Notes: a model not told the origin generated them from the letters alone. A stretch of DNA of 64,000 bases from Natronobiforma cellulositropha (GCF_025629245.1 NZ_JANZXN010000015.1:437080-501079), one strand, 5' to 3'. Shown: positions 43,624-53,927, counted from the stretch's first letter. A program made the numbers and translations.

Positions 43624-43687
43624 TACCCTCCGCACCCACGACCCCCCGCTCCCACGGTCTGCACCCACGCCCCTCCGCACCCACGGA
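43624..43687 (+). repeat. C-rich repeats CTCCGCACCCACG
   Basis: The 146-base gap between the hydrolase and the nuclease-like gene contains repeated CCGCACCCACG/CTGCACCCACG units and a CCCCCC run. The minus strand is G-rich and could fold into a quadruplex. Confidence 0.35.
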
Positions 43688-43717
43688 CTTCTTGTACTCG
43701 AGCGCCAATCGAGTGCC

Positions 43718-44980
43718 ATGTCCGCCGCGGAGCCACTCCTCTCAGAGCCAGTCGTGTTGGCACACGCGAAACGACGGCTCTTTCCCGACTGCGTCGGCTC
43801 GAGCGGGGCCGACGCCACCGGCTACGCCGTCACCGACACCCAGTTCGCCGCCGACTGCTGGCTCGAGGGTGAGCCGATCGACCCCCGAACGCGCTCGACG
43901 CTGGCCCCGTTCAACCACGTCAAACTCGGCAGCGGCTACCCCGACCTCGTCGGCGTCGGGACTCTCGAGTCCGACGTACTCGGCATCTCGCGTCTCGGCC
44001 GGGAGCCGCCGCTGGTCGCCGTCGAGGCGAAGGGACACGTCTCGAGCGGCGGCGTCGACACCCACCGCGGAATCGTCCAGGCGTACGACCGCCTCGACGA
44101 GGCGAACGTCGCCTACCTCGCCGCACCGGCCACCGCCGTCTCAGAAACTGATCGTGCCCTCGCGCGAGAGCTGAACGTCGGCGTCCTCGGTGTCGACACC
44201 GCGGGCGAGGTCTCGGTGCTCGAGTCACCCCGCGTCGTCGGGAACCGCTCGGGCGGCGATGGCTCCTGGATCCGGTTCCAGGCGGGTGCCCAGGGCGTCA
44301 CCGAGCGCTCGTTCTCGCTGAACCACCCGAAGAACTACCTCGGCTACCCGCTGGCACACGACGCCGACGGCGAGACCGACACCCTCCTCGCCGAGTACCG
44401 CGTCGTCAACGCGACCGCCGGGGCCAGACGCGGTGCGGCGCTGCTCGGCCTGCTCGAGGATGGTCCCGGCGGGGTCCGTCTCACCGAACTCGGCCGGGAG
44501 GTCGTCCGCTTCGCGCTCGCCCGCCACGGCAGCGTCGAGACCGCACTCGAGGAGTTCGAAACCTGGTACCGCTCGCGCCAGCGGTTCGTCGAGCAAGCGC
44601 CCGCGTGGGGCGAACTCGCCCGCCGTATCGTGTTCGCTCACCCGGCGGTGCGGACGCTCGTCACGGAACTCCAGTGTCTCGCAGACGACGGCACTCGCGC
44701 GCCGACGCTCCTCGAGTTCGTCGAGTACCTCCACGTCCTCCGGCCGACGTTCACCGTCGAACTGTTCGTCCGCGGCGACGAGGACACCCGGGCGCGCGTC
44801 CTCCGACCCGACGGCTCGCTCAGACCGGACGCGCTCGCCGACGGCACCGTCTACCACGCCCCGACGGTGTTCCAACTCAAGACCATGTGTTACCACGTCG
44901 GCCTGCTCGCAGAACGCGGCCGTGAGCCACACCGACTCGAGCCGACGGCCGACTGCTGGGCGCTCTGCGACCCGCTCTAG
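43718..44980 (+). CDS. Haloarchaeal protein with restriction-endonuclease-like motif
   Basis: 420 aa. The N-terminal third shows GSGYPDLVGV followed by a strand PPLVAVEAKGH, matching the D...ExK metal site of PD-(D/E)XK nucleases. The rest is acidic and helical, with LLEDGPGGVRLTELGREVVR resembling a winged helix. It lies near xpb and bax1, so a DNA-processing role is plausible. Not named in any family I know. Its end is 2 nt from the pccA stop (convergent). Confidence 0.6.
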   Translation: MSAAEPLLSEPVVLAHAKRRLFPDCVGSSGADATGYAVTDTQFAADCWLEGEPIDPRTRSTLAPFNHVKLGSGYPDLVGVGTLESDVLGISRLGREPPLVAVEAKGHVSSGGVDTHRGIVQAYDRLDEANVAYLAAPATAVSETDRALARELNVGVLGVDTAGEVSVLESPRVVGNRSGGDGSWIRFQAGAQGVTERSFSLNHPKNYLGYPLAHDADGETDTLLAEYRVVNATAGARRGAALLGLLEDGPGGVRLTELGREVVRFALARHGSVETALEEFETWYRSRQRFVEQAPAWGELARRIVFAHPAVRTLVTELQCLADDGTRAPTLLEFVEYLHVLRPTFTVELFVRGDEDTRARVLRPDGSLRPDALADGTVYHAPTVFQLKTMCYHVGLLAERGREPHRLEPTADCWALCDPL

Positions 44981-44981
44981 C

Positions 44982-46781
44982 TCACTCGAGGACGACCAGC
45001 GAGTCGCCCATGTCGACGCTCTCGCCTTCCTCGACGGCGACCTGTGTGACCGTCCCGCCGCTCGAGGCGACGATGTCGTTCTCCATCTTCATCGCTTCGA
45101 GGACGACCAGCACGTCGCCAGCCTCGACCTCGTCTCCCTCCCCGACTTCGACCGAGAGGATGGTCCCCTGCATCTCGGCGGTGACGTGCTCGCCGTCGCC
45201 GTCGACGGCCGGAGTGTCGCTGCCGGCCGAACCCGACCCACCGCCGGCCGGATCGGGACGGCTCGCGCCGCCGCTATCGAGGTTCGCCGGCAGTTCGAAG
45301 CCGCCGCGCTCCTCGAGTGAGACCTCGAAGCGCTTGCCGTTGACCTCGACGGTGAACTCGCGTTCGACGACCTCCTCGTCGTCCTCGGCGGGGGCGTCCT
45401 CGCTGCCCCACTGGCGCTGGGCCTCCTCGAGTCGCGCCGGATCGAGTTCCTCGTCGAGGTACTTCGTGGTGTGCTCGCCCGCGACGAACGCCTCGTCGGT
45501 CAGCATCAGCCGGTGGAAGGGGACGATGGTCGTCACGCCCTCGATCTCGTACTCGCGCAGCGCGCGCAGCGAGCGGGCGATACACTCGTCTCTGTCCCCG
45601 CCGTGGACGATCAGTTTCGCGATCATCGAGTCGTAGTCGGTGACGATCTCGTCACCCTGGCGGAGCGCGTCGTCGACCCTGACGCCGATGCCGCCCGGCG
45701 GGTCGTAGGTCTCGAGGCGGCCGCCGCGTGCGGGCTGGAAGCCGTTGGCGGCGTTCTCGGTGTTGATACGGAACTCGATCGCGTGGCCCTCGATCTCGAC
45801 GTCGTCCTGGGAGAAGGTGAGTTCCTCGCCGTCGGCGATCCGTAGCTGCCACTTCACGATGTCGATGCCCGTGATCTCCTCGGTGACGCAGTGTTCGACC
45901 TGGATGCGGGTGTTGACCTCGAGGAAGTAGAACTCGCCGTCCTCGACGAGGAACTCGACGGTACCCGCGTTGACGTAATCGGAGGCTTTGACCCCCTGGC
46001 GTGCCGCCTCACCGATCTCCTCGCGGAGGTCGTCGGTGAGCGCTGGCGAGGGACCCTCCTCGATCACCTTCTGGTGGCGCCGCTGGAGCGAGCAGTCGCG
46101 CTCGCCGAGGTGTCTGACGTTGCCGTGCTCGTCGGCGAGAATCTGGACCTCGATGTGACGGGGATTCTCGAGGTAGCGCTCGAGGTAGACGGAGTCGTTG
46201 CCGAAGTAGGCCTCGCCCTCGCGGCGGGCGCTCTCGAACTGATCGTCGACCTCGCTCTCGTCGGTGACGACTTTCATGCCGCGCCCGCCACCGCCACCCT
46301 CTGCTTTGATGGCGATGGGGTAGCCGTGTTCCTCGCCGAAGGCGCGCACCTGGTCGGGGTCGGTGACCGGGTCGGTCGTCCCCGGCACGATGGGGACGCC
46401 CGCCTCGTCCATCACCGTTCGCGCTTTGGTCTTCTCGCCGAGGCGCTCCATCGACTCGCTCGAGGGCCCGATCCAGGTGATGCCCTCGGCCGCCTCGACC
46501 TTGCTGGCGAACTCGGCGTTCTCCGCCAAGAAGCCGTAGCCGGGGTGGATCGCGTCGGCGTCGGCCTTGCGCGCCGCCTCGATGACGGTCTCGTGATCGA
46601 GGTAGGAGTCGGCCGCCCTCGCCGGGCCGACGTTGTACGCCTCGTCGGCGTAGCGGACGTGTCCCGACTCGGCGTCGGCCTCAGAATAGATCGCGACCGT
46701 CCCGACGTTCAACTCTTCACACGCTCGCATCACTCGAACCGCGATCTCACCGCGGTTTGCCACCAGCACCTTCCTGAACAT
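44982..46781 (-). CDS. pccA: Acetyl/propionyl-CoA carboxylase, biotin carboxylase and biotin carrier subunit
   Basis: 599 aa. ATP-grasp biotin carboxylase ([20 protein letters not shown] start, [26 protein letters not shown]) is fused to a biotinyl carrier with the Lys in [11 protein letters not shown]. Carboxylates biotin with ATP and bicarbonate for the PccB transferase at 49415-50965. In haloarchaea the complex carboxylates acetyl- and propionyl-CoA. The two subunits lie on the same strand but are separated here by a regulator and a P450. Confidence 0.95.
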   Translation of the reverse strand: MFRKVLVANRGEIAVRVMRACEELNVGTVAIYSEADAESGHVRYADEAYNVGPARAADSYLDHETVIEAARKADADAIHPGYGFLAENAEFASKVEAAEGITWIGPSSESMERLGEKTKARTVMDEAGVPIVPGTTDPVTDPDQVRAFGEEHGYPIAIKAEGGGGGRGMKVVTDESEVDDQFESARREGEAYFGNDSVYLERYLENPRHIEVQILADEHGNVRHLGERDCSLQRRHQKVIEEGPSPALTDDLREEIGEAARQGVKASDYVNAGTVEFLVEDGEFYFLEVNTRIQVEHCVTEEITGIDIVKWQLRIADGEELTFSQDDVEIEGHAIEFRINTENAANGFQPARGGRLETYDPPGGIGVRVDDALRQGDEIVTDYDSMIAKLIVHGGDRDECIARSLRALREYEIEGVTTIVPFHRLMLTDEAFVAGEHTTKYLDEELDPARLEEAQRQWGSEDAPAEDDEEVVEREFTVEVNGKRFEVSLEERGGFELPANLDSGGASRPDPAGGGSGSAGSDTPAVDGDGEHVTAEMQGTILSVEVGEGDEVEAGDVLVVLEAMKMENDIVASSGGTVTQVAVEEGESVDMGDSLVVLE

Positions 46782-46874
46782 TCCTACTCGAACCGTTGTC
46801 TACCCGGAACCTTACTTTTTCGCAAACACGTGTTGGAACCGAGAGGGAGTGACACGGGGTCGGGAGTCGCGTTC

Positions 46875-47567
46875 TCACCCGGTCAGACCGCCGTGGCGGT
46901 CGACCGCCCGTCGGACGACGGCCGCCTCCGCCTTCCGCAGGTGATCGGAGACCGTACTCGTCGCACACTCGAGCGCCTCGGCAACGTCGGCGAGAGAGCC
47001 GGTCCGGGGCACGTCGTAGTAGCCACAGCCGACGGCCACGGCGAGCGCCTCGTACTGGCGGTCGGTGAGCACGCCCGCGAGCGACCCGTAGCGGTGGTCG
47101 TAGGCACCGATCTCGTGGACGGTCGTCTCGATTTCGTCGGGGACGTTCTCGAGTAGCCGACCGAGGTCCGCACCGGCCCCGACGATCTGGACGCGCATGG
47201 CGGCCTCCTCGTCGTAGACGATCGGTGGCACGACCACGAGGTTGAGCGCGGTGAACGCCCGCCGAAACAACAAATCCGCCTCGCGAGGCTCCTGACAGAC
47301 GTAGAGGTAGAACGACACCCGCTCGCCGTCACGGTCGACTTCCGTGATCGCGTACTCACGGATCGAGTCGACACTCTCGAGTTCGGCGACGTAGCGCTCG
47401 TAGTCGGTGACCTCGACGTAAAACAGCGCGTACTCGACCGCCCCGCCGGTCGCGAAGTTCCACGTCCGGAGTTCGTCGCGGACGACCACGTCCTCGTCGC
47501 GGATGAGTCGCTGCATCGGGTGGAGCATCGACCGTGGCTGGCGAAACGTCGCCTCGAGTCGCTTCAC
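46875..47567 (-). CDS. Bat-like HTH_10 regulator
   Basis: 230 aa. N-terminal sensor part opening with MKRLEATFRQ and HPMQRLIRDEDVV, followed by a C-terminal HTH_10 (LTDRQYEALAVAVGCGYYDV and ADVAEALECATSTVSDHLRK). The GTG at 47567 matches family length; ATGs at 47528 and 47516 are shorter alternatives. It shares a divergent promoter with the P450 and probably controls it. Ligand unknown. Confidence 0.85.
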   Translation of the reverse strand: MKRLEATFRQPRSMLHPMQRLIRDEDVVVRDELRTWNFATGGAVEYALFYVEVTDYERYVAELESVDSIREYAITEVDRDGERVSFYLYVCQEPREADLLFRRAFTALNLVVVPPIVYDEEAAMRVQIVGAGADLGRLLENVPDEIETTVHEIGAYDHRYGSLAGVLTDRQYEALAVAVGCGYYDVPRTGSLADVAEALECATSTVSDHLRKAEAAVVRRAVDRHGGLTG

Positions 47568-47584
47568 GTGCGAGTGTTCGAACG

Positions 47585-47602
47585 GGTATATATAAATACC
47601 CT
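47585..47602. promoter_or_regulatory. Near-palindromic TATA element between regulator and P450
   Basis: GGGTATATATAAATACCC has GGGTAT/ATACCC arms around an A/T core. It is centred about 26 nt upstream of the regulator GTG, giving that gene a leaderless start, and about 60 nt upstream of the P450 ATG. It can serve as a two-way TATA box. Confidence 0.55.
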
Positions 47603-47653
47603 AGTGAGTCCGGCAGAACGACCACCGGTCGGCGTTCGCTACGTCCACCTGTG

Positions 47654-49069
47654 ATGAGCGATCCGACTCCTGCTCTCGACGACCGCTCGAGTTCGACCGG
47701 TGACGACACGGCACACGCGGGCGAGACCGCTGGGGCTGGCCGGACGCCGCCGGGTCCCGACGGGTTGCCACTCGTCGGAAACACTCTCGGATTCGTTCGC
47801 GACCCGTTCGACTACTACGACGGTCTCTCGGAGTACGGAGACGTGGTCCGCCACCACGTGTTCGGCACCACCTGGACGGTCCTGTTCCACCCCGACCACG
47901 TCGCACGCGTCCTCGTCGGCGAGAGCCACCGCTTTCGCCGCTACAACTTCGAGGATCTCGGTCCGGCGGTCGCCCCCGAGGGGCTGTTGTTCACCCACGA
48001 CGAGCAGTGGCGCAGACAGCGGACGCTCCTCCAGCCGGCATTCACACCCGCTACCGTCGCCGAGTTCGCCGACTCGATGGTCGAGTCGGCCGCCCAGAGC
48101 GCCGACGCCTGGTCGGACGGCGACACGATCGCCGCCGACCGCCAGTTCTCCGCGCTGACCCTCGAGGTTCTCGCCGCGACGCTCTTCGACGTCGAACTCG
48201 AGGGCCGGCGCGAGGCGATTACGGGTGCGGCCCGCGCGCTCAACGACGTCGCCGACCCGGGACGGCCCTCGGCGTTCCTCCCCGACTGGGTGCCGACGCC
48301 GACCCGCCGCAGCTACGAGCGGGCGATGGCGCGCTTCGACGCGGCCGTGATGGACCTCGTCGAGGAGCGTCGCGCCTCCACCGAGACTGAGGGGGACCGA
48401 GCGCGGACCGATATGCTCACCACGTTGCTCGAGGCGACCACCGAAGACGGGCAGGAACTCTCCGACACCGAGATCAGAGACCAACTCGTCACCTTCCTCT
48501 TCGCCGGACACGAGACCTCGTCGCTCGCGCTCACCTACGCCTTCGCGCTGCTCGCGACCGCTCCCGACGCCCGCGAGCGCCTCGAGACCGAACTCGACGA
48601 GGTCTGTGGCGACGCCGACCCGACGGTCGCGGACCTGTCGGACCTCGAGTACACCGGCTGGGTCGTCGACGAGGCGCTTCGGCTCTACCCACCCGCGTAC
48701 GCCCTCTTTCGCGAGGCCCACGAGGACGTCAGAGTCGGTGACTATCTGATCCCGGAAGGGACGAAGGTCACGCTCCCCGCGTTCGCGATCCACACCGACG
48801 GCCGCTGGTGGGACGACCCCGACAGTTTCCGCCCGGAGCGCTGGGGTGTGGAGACCGACCGGCCCGAGTACGCCTACTTCCCGTTCGGTGGCGGCCCGCG
48901 CCACTGCATCGCGATGCGTTTCGCGCGGATGGAACTGAGACTCGTCCTCGCCACGCTCGCACGGCGGGTGCGTTTCGACCTCGAGAGTGACTCGCTCCCG
49001 TCGGTCCGCATGGCAGCGACGCTCTCGCCGGTCGACCCGGTCAGGCTGACCGTCCGCTCGCGCGCCTGA
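47654..49069 (+). CDS. Cytochrome P450
   Basis: 471 aa monooxygenase. I-helix AGHETSSLALTYA, K-helix ExxR in VDEALRLYPPAY, PERF-like FRPERWG, and heme-binding loop FPFGGGPRHCIAMRFA with the Cys ligand. Start is the ATG at 47654 (MSDPTPALDD); the frame upstream includes promoter sequence. Class CYP102/CYP174-like by motifs only; substrate unknown. It needs ferredoxin or reductase partners not present here. Confidence 0.92.
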   Translation: MSDPTPALDDRSSSTGDDTAHAGETAGAGRTPPGPDGLPLVGNTLGFVRDPFDYYDGLSEYGDVVRHHVFGTTWTVLFHPDHVARVLVGESHRFRRYNFEDLGPAVAPEGLLFTHDEQWRRQRTLLQPAFTPATVAEFADSMVESAAQSADAWSDGDTIAADRQFSALTLEVLAATLFDVELEGRREAITGAARALNDVADPGRPSAFLPDWVPTPTRRSYERAMARFDAAVMDLVEERRASTETEGDRARTDMLTTLLEATTEDGQELSDTEIRDQLVTFLFAGHETSSLALTYAFALLATAPDARERLETELDEVCGDADPTVADLSDLEYTGWVVDEALRLYPPAYALFREAHEDVRVGDYLIPEGTKVTLPAFAIHTDGRWWDDPDSFRPERWGVETDRPEYAYFPFGGGPRHCIAMRFARMELRLVLATLARRVRFDLESDSLPSVRMAATLSPVDPVRLTVRSRA

Positions 49070-49091
49070 CTGACTCGAGAAGGAGGGGGGC

Positions 49092-49418
49092 TCAGAACCG
49101 GTCGGCTCGGCCGGCCGCCGTCCACGGGTTCGTCGGTGCGTTCTTCGGAACGCGCACGCTCGCTCCCCGCTGGCTGCGTAGCCGGCCTGCGAACGCCCAG
49201 CGCTTGCCGTCCCAGCTCGGTTCCTCCTGGGCGGCCAGTGCGGCAGCGGTCTCACAGTCGCGGACGTGTGCGCCGATGGCAGCGACGATCGCCGCCGCCT
49301 CCTCGGCACTCGCGTCGTCGGGAATCGAGAGCTCGAGTTGCGCCGCCTCGACGGCACCGGCCGGCTCCTCGTTCGAGGAGCCGTCGGTTCGCGCTCGCGC
49401 TTCGACGACCGAGTTCAT
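49092..49418 (-). CDS. pccX: Small propionyl-CoA carboxylase subunit (PccX/acc operon protein)
   Basis: 108 aa. Central [20 protein letters not shown] and a C-terminal [13 protein letters not shown] segment mark the haloarchaeal PccX/epsilon-type acc subunit. Its ATG overlaps the stop of pccB by 4 nt, so it is co-translated. In Haloferax such a small subunit belongs to the active carboxylase complex. Confidence 0.85.
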   Translation of the reverse strand: MNSVVEARARTDGSSNEEPAGAVEAAQLELSIPDDASAEEAAAIVAAIGAHVRDCETAAALAAQEEPSWDGKRWAFAGRLRSQRGASVRVPKNAPTNPWTAAGRADRF

Positions 49419-50965
49419 AGCGGGATGTTCCCGTGTTTCTTCTCGGGGACCGACTCGCGTTTGGTCTCGAGCATCTCGAGGTCGGCGATCAGTCGCGGCC
49501 GGGTCTCGGTGGGGAGGATCACGTCGTCGAGGAAGCCCTTGTCCGTCGCGGTGTAGGGGTTGGCGAACTCCTCGCGGTACTCCTCGATGAGTTCGTCTCT
49601 GAGCTGATCCGGCTCCTCCGCCTCGGCGAGTTCCTTCCGGTAGAGGATGTCGACGGCACCCTTCGGTCCCATGACGGCGATTTCGGCGGTCGGCCAGGCG
49701 TAGTTGATGTCCGCACCCAGGTTCTTCGAGGCCATCACGCAGTAGGCCCCGCCGTAGGCCTTCCGGGTGATGACGGTCAGGAGTGGGACGGTCGCCTCCG
49801 CGTAGGCGTAGAGCAACTTCGCGCCGTGGCGAATAATGCCGCGGTGTTCCTGGTCGGTGCCGGGCATGTAGCCGGGGACGTCGACGAAGGTGACGATCGG
49901 AATGTTGAACGCATCACAGAAGCGGACGAAACGCGACCCCTTCATCGAGGAGTCGACGGTGAGCGTCCCCGCGTTCACCCGCGGCTGGTTCGCCACGATA
50001 CCCACCGAACGGCCGTCGAGTCGCGCGAAGCCGACGACGATACTCATCGCGAAGCTCTCGCCGACCTCCATGAACGAACCCTCGTCGACGACGGCGTCGA
50101 TCACGTCGGTCATGTCGTAGGGCTTCTGCGGACTCGAGGGAACGATCGACTCGAGTGACTCCTCGCGGCGGTCGGGGTCGTCCCAGGGGTCGACCCGGGG
50201 TGGGTCCTCGACGTTGTTCTGGGGGAGATACGAGAGGAGGCGTTTGACCTTGTCGAGCGCCTGTTCCTCCGACTCGCAGGCGAACTGAGCGACGCCGGTC
50301 TGGGCCGCATGGGTCTGTGCGCCGCCGAGTTCCTCGTGGGTGACGTCCTCACCGGTGACGGTCTTGGTGACGCCGGGACCGGTGATGTACATGTGGCTCG
50401 TGTCTTTCACCATGAAGATGAAGTCGGTGATCGACGGCGAGTAGACCGCGCCGCCCGCACACGGACCCATGATCGCCGAAATCTGGGGAACGACGCCGCT
50501 GGCGCGCTGGTTGCGCTGGAAGATTTCGGTGAACCCGGCGAGGGATTTGACGCCCTCCTGGATGCGCGCGCCCGCCGAGTCGTTGAGACCGACGATCGGT
50601 GCGCCGACGTCCATCGCCGACTCCATCACCTTACAGATCTTCTCGGCGAACACCTCGCCCAGTGAGCCTCCGAAGACGGTGAAGTCGTGGGCGAAGACGA
50701 ACACCGTCCGGCCGTTGACCTCGCCGTAGCCGGTGACGACGCCGTCACCCAGAATCTTCTGTTCTTCCATCCCGAAGTTGCTCTCCTGGTGGGTACGCAA
50801 CTGATCGAACTCGGTGAACGTCCCCTCGTCGAGGAAGTACTCGATGCGCTCTCTGGCGGTCATCTTCCCCTTCTCGTGCTGGCGCTCGATGCGCGCCTCG
50901 CCGCCACCGAGCAGCGCCTCCTCGCGCAGTTCCTCTAGCTCGTCGATGCGCTCTTCCATCGTCAT
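49415..50965 (-). CDS. pccB: Acyl-CoA carboxylase, carboxyltransferase subunit
   Basis: About 516 aa. Transfers the carboxyl group from carboxybiotin to propionyl- or acetyl-CoA. Crotonase-like repeats with the oxyanion-hole loops [11 protein letters not shown] and [12 protein letters not shown]. Motif [15 protein letters not shown] and end KKHGNIPL. Start is ATG 50965; an upstream GTG at 50974 adds three residues. Overlaps pccX by 4 nt. Confidence 0.95.
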   Translation of the reverse strand: MTMEERIDELEELREEALLGGGEARIERQHEKGKMTARERIEYFLDEGTFTEFDQLRTHQESNFGMEEQKILGDGVVTGYGEVNGRTVFVFAHDFTVFGGSLGEVFAEKICKVMESAMDVGAPIVGLNDSAGARIQEGVKSLAGFTEIFQRNQRASGVVPQISAIMGPCAGGAVYSPSITDFIFMVKDTSHMYITGPGVTKTVTGEDVTHEELGGAQTHAAQTGVAQFACESEEQALDKVKRLLSYLPQNNVEDPPRVDPWDDPDRREESLESIVPSSPQKPYDMTDVIDAVVDEGSFMEVGESFAMSIVVGFARLDGRSVGIVANQPRVNAGTLTVDSSMKGSRFVRFCDAFNIPIVTFVDVPGYMPGTDQEHRGIIRHGAKLLYAYAEATVPLLTVITRKAYGGAYCVMASKNLGADINYAWPTAEIAVMGPKGAVDILYRKELAEAEEPDQLRDELIEEYREEFANPYTATDKGFLDDVILPTETRPRLIADLEMLETKRESVPEKKHGNIPL

Positions 50966-51107
50966 GGTGTCCACCCGATGGTCGTCATAGGTTCCAGTCT
51001 TTCAACCAGTGGGAAAAGGATTACCGTCCGTGAGTCGGGTGAGCCGCCTCGAGCGTGATTGACACTAGCACGAACTTATTAGTAACGTGTGTAGTAATAG
51101 CGCTCGC

Positions 51108-52466
51108 ATGGCACAACGAGAAACCTGGGCCACACGGACAGGCTTCATCCTGGCAGCGGTGGGTAGTGCAGTTGGACTGGGGAACATCTGGCGGTTTCCG
51201 TTCCAGGTAGGACAGGAAGGCGGTGCGGCGTTCCTCGTCATCTACCTCCTGTTGATCATCGCCATCGGATTTCCGGTGATGATCGCCGAGTTCGTGATCG
51301 GGCGGCGAACTAACCGGAACCCGGTCGGTGCGCTGCAACGACTCGGGTCCGGTACGTGGCGATACGTCGGATGGCTGTTCTTCGCCACCGGCTTCCTCAT
51401 TCTCTCGTACTACAGCGTCGTCGCCGGGTGGACGCTCCGATACGTCCTCCTCGGACTCCAGGGAGATTTCATCGCAGACGTCGGCGAGGCCGAAGCACAG
51501 TTCGTCTCCGTCGCCAGCGGTCTCGACGCGCTGTTGTTCCACGCGATATTCATGGCCGCCGTTCTCGCCGTGGTCGGGTTCGGTGTCCGGCGTGGCATCG
51601 AACTCGCGGTGAAGGTGTTGGTACCGGCGATCATCGCGATCCTCGTCGGGCTCGCGATATACTCGTTCACCCTCGCAGGCGCGAGCGAGGCCTACTCGTA
51701 CTACCTCTCGCCCGACCTCGGGACGATCGCCGACAACTGGCGGAGCATCCTACCCGCTGCGGCCGGCCAGGCGTTCTTCACCCTCTCGCTCGGGATGGGT
51801 GTGATGATCACCTACGCCTCCTACCTCGGTGAAGACCGAAACCTCGCAGAAGACGGTGGCATCATCATCGGTCTCGACACCGGTATCGCGTTCATCGTCG
51901 GCCTGGTCGTCTTCCCGATATTCTTCACCGCAGGTGTCGACCCGGCCGATCCCGGTGCGGGGGCAATTTTCGTCACGCTCGCAGCAGCGTTCGGTGATCT
52001 CACGTTCGGCTGGCTCCTCGGAGCGATATTCTTCGCAACGGTCGCCATCGCCGCGCTCTCGAGTGCGATCAGCATCCTCGAGGTCGTCGTCTCGTACTTG
52101 GTCGACGAGCGCGATATCGACCGGCTACCAGCGACGCTGGGAATCGGAACCGCGATCTTCGTCGTCGGTCTGCCGACCACGCTCGACCTCGTCCTCATCG
52201 ACCTCTACGACAAGTTGGTCAACGACATCTTGCTGGTGCTCGGCGGACTCATTCTCGCAGTGTTCGTCGGATGGATCATCTACGAGACGGCACTCGACGA
52301 ACTCGAGAAGGGCGTCAGAGACCTCGGATCGATGGGTGCCGCCTGGATCTGGTTCCTCCGTATCCCGGCGGTCATCGGCCTGCTGGTCGTGGTCGCCCTC
52401 GGCATCCTCGGATACTACGAGTTCCTGACCGGCGACTTCGCCGACTGGATCGGCGATACGATCTAG
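51108..52466 (+). CDS. Sodium:neurotransmitter symporter (NSS/SNF) family transporter
   Basis: 452 aa, around twelve helices, LeuT-like. The signature AAVGSAVGLGNIWRFPFQVG covers helix 1 and the first Na+ site. Imports an amino acid or related solute with Na+. Start ATG 51108; a TATA-like CTTATTAGTAAC lies about 30 nt upstream. Substrate unknown. Confidence 0.92.
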   Translation: MAQRETWATRTGFILAAVGSAVGLGNIWRFPFQVGQEGGAAFLVIYLLLIIAIGFPVMIAEFVIGRRTNRNPVGALQRLGSGTWRYVGWLFFATGFLILSYYSVVAGWTLRYVLLGLQGDFIADVGEAEAQFVSVASGLDALLFHAIFMAAVLAVVGFGVRRGIELAVKVLVPAIIAILVGLAIYSFTLAGASEAYSYYLSPDLGTIADNWRSILPAAAGQAFFTLSLGMGVMITYASYLGEDRNLAEDGGIIIGLDTGIAFIVGLVVFPIFFTAGVDPADPGAGAIFVTLAAAFGDLTFGWLLGAIFFATVAIAALSSAISILEVVVSYLVDERDIDRLPATLGIGTAIFVVGLPTTLDLVLIDLYDKLVNDILLVLGGLILAVFVGWIIYETALDELEKGVRDLGSMGAAWIWFLRIPAVIGLLVVVALGILGYYEFLTGDFADWIGDTI

Positions 52467-52769
52467 CCGGGTCGTGGCCGCGGTTCCGGTCTCGATTTCT
52501 CGGACGACTTCTCGAGTCCCGACTGAAACTGCAGACAGTAGCCGACCGAAGACTCTTCCTCCGTAGACCGGTGTCCGCCACACTGCAGTCGGACAGCGTG
52601 TGTGCGCTCCCGCCTACGCCTCGCCGTAGACGGGCACCGCTGCGCCGTTCCTCACCGCCGTCGCGTCGCTACAGAGCACGGCCATCACGTGAGCGCTGCC
52701 GGTGCGCCGGGAGTGTTTCGGATGCAAACACGACATCTCGAGTACCCGTTTGATACCTGTGACAGAGAG
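52467..52769. other. Gene-free gap containing a duplicated SDR gene end
   Basis: About 300 bases between the symporter and the PIN gene. The only clear content is the left direct repeat at 52618-52690 with its SDR C-terminal remnant. No promoter, RNA or frame is convincing in the rest. Confidence 0.5.
52614..52690 (-). pseudogene. 3'-end remnant of the SDR gene (left direct repeat)
   Basis: On the minus strand it reads VMAVLCSDATAVRNGAAVPV, then YGEA and a stop. The SDR at 53928-54644 ends VMAVLCSDATAVTSGAAVPV then YGEA. Positions 52618-52690 match 53932-54004 with four differences in 73 bases. No upstream SDR sequence is present. The remnant flanks the PIN/HTH cassette. Confidence 0.75.
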
Positions 52770-53312
52770 TCACGGTTTGGAGTCGCCCTCGACGAGTTCG
52801 CGGAGCAACGACCGGCCGTCGACGACGGTTGTCCTGTCCCCGACGCCAGCCGTAGACAGGGCGTCTTCGATCGCCTGTTCTGCGGTTCGGTCGCTGACGA
52901 GTACCGTGACGAACGTTTCCTCCCGGATGACGTACTGGTAGGCGATGCCCGCGAGAATCGTGTCCGTCTTCTCGATTTCGTCTTCGGTAACGTCGTCGGC
53001 CGAGAGGTGGTGCATACGGTTTCTGGCCGTGTCTACGACCGTCGACACGCCGGGGTGCGAAAAGTCGACCTGGCCCGGAACGAGCCAGCCTGCCATCTGC
53101 GCGGCTCTGAGCCGGTCGCGTTGATACGTGTATTCGCTCGGGCTCTCTCCGAGTTCTTCGGCTACCGCTCGAGGGACGACGACCGTGATTGCTCGCCGCC
53201 GAAGAAACCATTCGAACGAACGATACTTTTCGTTCGACGGGCCACCCATCGCGAACAGAACGCTGGTATCGATGATCGCAGTGCTGTCGCTCGGAATCTC
53301 CGCTGCCACCAT
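52770..53312 (-). CDS. PIN-domain protein
   Basis: 180 aa. The first acidic residue is in TAIIDTSVLFAMGG, further acids in AEELGESPSE, and the C-terminal VLVSDRTAEQAIEDAL carries the last Asp. PIN proteins are metal-dependent ribonucleases, often VapC-like toxins. Its ATG overlaps the stop of the HTH gene by one base, so the pair is an operon in the order regulator then nuclease. Both lie between direct repeats. Confidence 0.75.
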   Translation of the reverse strand: MVAAEIPSDSTAIIDTSVLFAMGGPSNEKYRSFEWFLRRRAITVVVPRAVAEELGESPSEYTYQRDRLRAAQMAGWLVPGQVDFSHPGVSTVVDTARNRMHHLSADDVTEDEIEKTDTILAGIAYQYVIREETFVTVLVSDRTAEQAIEDALSTAGVGDRTTVVDGRSLLRELVEGDSKP

Positions 53313-53875
53313 CACGCTCGCTCCACGTACGGGTCGTAAGCACTCGCACCGTCGAGAACGTCTGCTAACGCAGTGAAGACGGTCATGCCCTCGACGGGAT
53401 GGACGCCGAGTTTCTTCGCCGCCGTCCGCTGGGTCAGCTCGCCCCGCTCGAGTCGAAGTGTATAGTGGAGTGCGCTCGCGAGCTTGGCGACGCCCTGGCG
53501 TTCGACGAACACTCGAATATCCTCGTTCTCGAGTTGGCGACCGATGGCGTCGATGAGCGCTGGGGTCGCGGTCACCGCTCCGTGATCGGTATCGATTTCG
53601 AGGCGAATCGGCGCAACCGACACCGTCGCTGGCATCTCTTCGTCGTCTCGAGTGAGGACTCCGAGTTCCTCGAGTCGGCCGACGTCCTTGTAGGCGGTCG
53701 AGTGTGCCATCTCGAGGTCGTCTTTCACCGTTTCGACGTCGAGTGGCCCCTCTCGAAGCACGTGGGTATACAGACGGGCGAGTCGTGGGGAGTTCACCAG
53801 CTCGGCGTAGGTGAGAAGATCGTTGAACGGACCTTCGGGATCTGCCGTCGGTGTTCCGCCGTCGTCCGTAGACAT
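53312..53875 (-). CDS. HTH regulator/antitoxin-like partner of the PIN protein
   Basis: 187 aa. Winged-helix N-terminal half (LARLYTHVLREGPLDVETVK then DLEMAHSTAYKDVGRLEELG) and a second helical domain (LTQRTAAKKLGVHPVEGMTV). Start is the ATG at 53875; an upstream start at 53887 adds four residues. Coupled to the PIN gene. Probably binds its own promoter; antitoxin role is inferred. Confidence 0.7.
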   Translation of the reverse strand: MSTDDGGTPTADPEGPFNDLLTYAELVNSPRLARLYTHVLREGPLDVETVKDDLEMAHSTAYKDVGRLEELGVLTRDDEEMPATVSVAPIRLEIDTDHGAVTATPALIDAIGRQLENEDIRVFVERQGVAKLASALHYTLRLERGELTQRTAAKKLGVHPVEGMTVFTALADVLDGASAYDPYVERA

Positions 53876-53927
53876 TCGTGTACACATTCTATGGATTGTG
53901 TATTAGCCCTTTCGCTGGCTACGTTGC

